A DNA stretch of 64,000 nucleotides from Croceitalea sp947503285 (GTDB lineage: Bacteria; Bacteroidota; Bacteroidia; Flavobacteriales; Flavobacteriaceae), in the NCBI RefSeq assembly GCF_036985505.1, contig NZ_BTGQ01000004.1:310001-374000 (forward strand). The letters run 5' to 3'. The notes beneath the pieces were generated by a model that saw nothing but the letters and a program-made list of their open reading frames with translations, was not told where the DNA came from and made no database searches. Position numbers and translations under genes: made by a program. Positions 63,864 to 64,000 of the stretch are shown here, piece by piece (within the stretch, counting starts at the first letter, position 1; each line of letters starts with the position of its first letter).

Positions 63864-64000
63864 AAAACCTTAAAAAAACTAGGGTTTTAATGCAATTTTG
63901 AATTGAATTCAGGATAAAGTCACCTGTTCGATGAGCGAATTTTCTGAAACAATCTAAATTTCTTTATTTATTGGCATTTGAAAATGTAGGTTCTGGTCCT
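63864..64000. repeat. Right-end block B of a second, tandem element (cut by window end)
   Basis: AAAACC-TTAAAAAAACTAG-GGTTTT hairpin, TTCAGGATAAAGTCACC and the site CACCTGTTCGATGAGCG (63920-63936) mirror block A at 60158-60232, with the same 55-base spacing. A GGTTC word follows at 63989, 70 bases after the GTCACC word (69 in block A), but continues TGGTCCT rather than GAATCCC. The likely att core runs past the window. Confidence 0.6.

Overview
The window is a stretch of chromosome from a member of the Bacteroidota, most likely a marine Flavobacteriaceae (the gene content resembles Maribacter/Zobellia/Muricauda-type genomes; this placement is inference). Supporting signs are the fused SecDF, several OmpA-type and TonB-dependent outer-membrane proteins, LytS/LytTR signalling, a Bacteroidota-type tyrosine integrase, promoters that fit TTG...TAnnTTTG better than the E. 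coli consensus, and a tmRNA tag ending in NNYALAA.

Positions 1-41228 are ordinary core chromosome. In order: end of lgt; a DUF192 lipoprotein, a GNAT acetyltransferase, an ABC ATPase and a DinB-fold protein; secDF; mdh; a DUF6588 outer-membrane protein; gyrB; asnB; a DUF2911 protein; a DUF885 hydrolase; three OmpA-family paralogues with a small carboxypeptidase-regulatory-domain protein; a TonB-receptor-like barrel with a 1005-residue TPR protein; ftsE; a polyphosphate-glucokinase-like ROK kinase; typA; a TonB receptor and two paralogous small barrel proteins around a LytS/LytTR pair; kdsA; a winged-helix regulator with creD and two matching palindromic operators; small membrane genes; and a lysine/alanine-dehydrogenase-like gene next to ssrA (tmRNA).

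From 41603 the window is accessory DNA. A genomic island of about 18.7 kb lies between the 3' end of ssrA and an exact 24-bp copy of that end at 60283-60306. It carries its own tyrosine integrase next to ssrA and a cargo that looks like a defence island: a Septu-like HNH/ATPase pair; about 1 kb of strongly structured non-coding DNA; an AbiE-like regulator and nucleotidyltransferase pair; a type I restriction-modification operon extended by a nuclease-like DUF5655 protein, an M41-like metalloprotease and a uracil-DNA-glycosylase-like protein; and an opposite-strand four-gene cluster of unknown membrane, lipoprotein and soluble proteins.

A second element seems to be stacked behind the first. 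After the 24-bp repeat comes a two-gene cargo (P-loop ATPase plus two-TM protein), then at 63864-64000 the same right-end architecture seen at 60158-60232, with identical internal spacing. No integrase is visible there, so it may be moved in trans by the first island's integrase or a relative. The window stops where its right att site would be expected. The best candidates for undescribed systems are the two-gene ATPase/membrane module (60630-63025), the four-gene envelope cluster (56714-60011), and the protease/glycosylase/nuclease extension of the type I RM operon (54360-56648).
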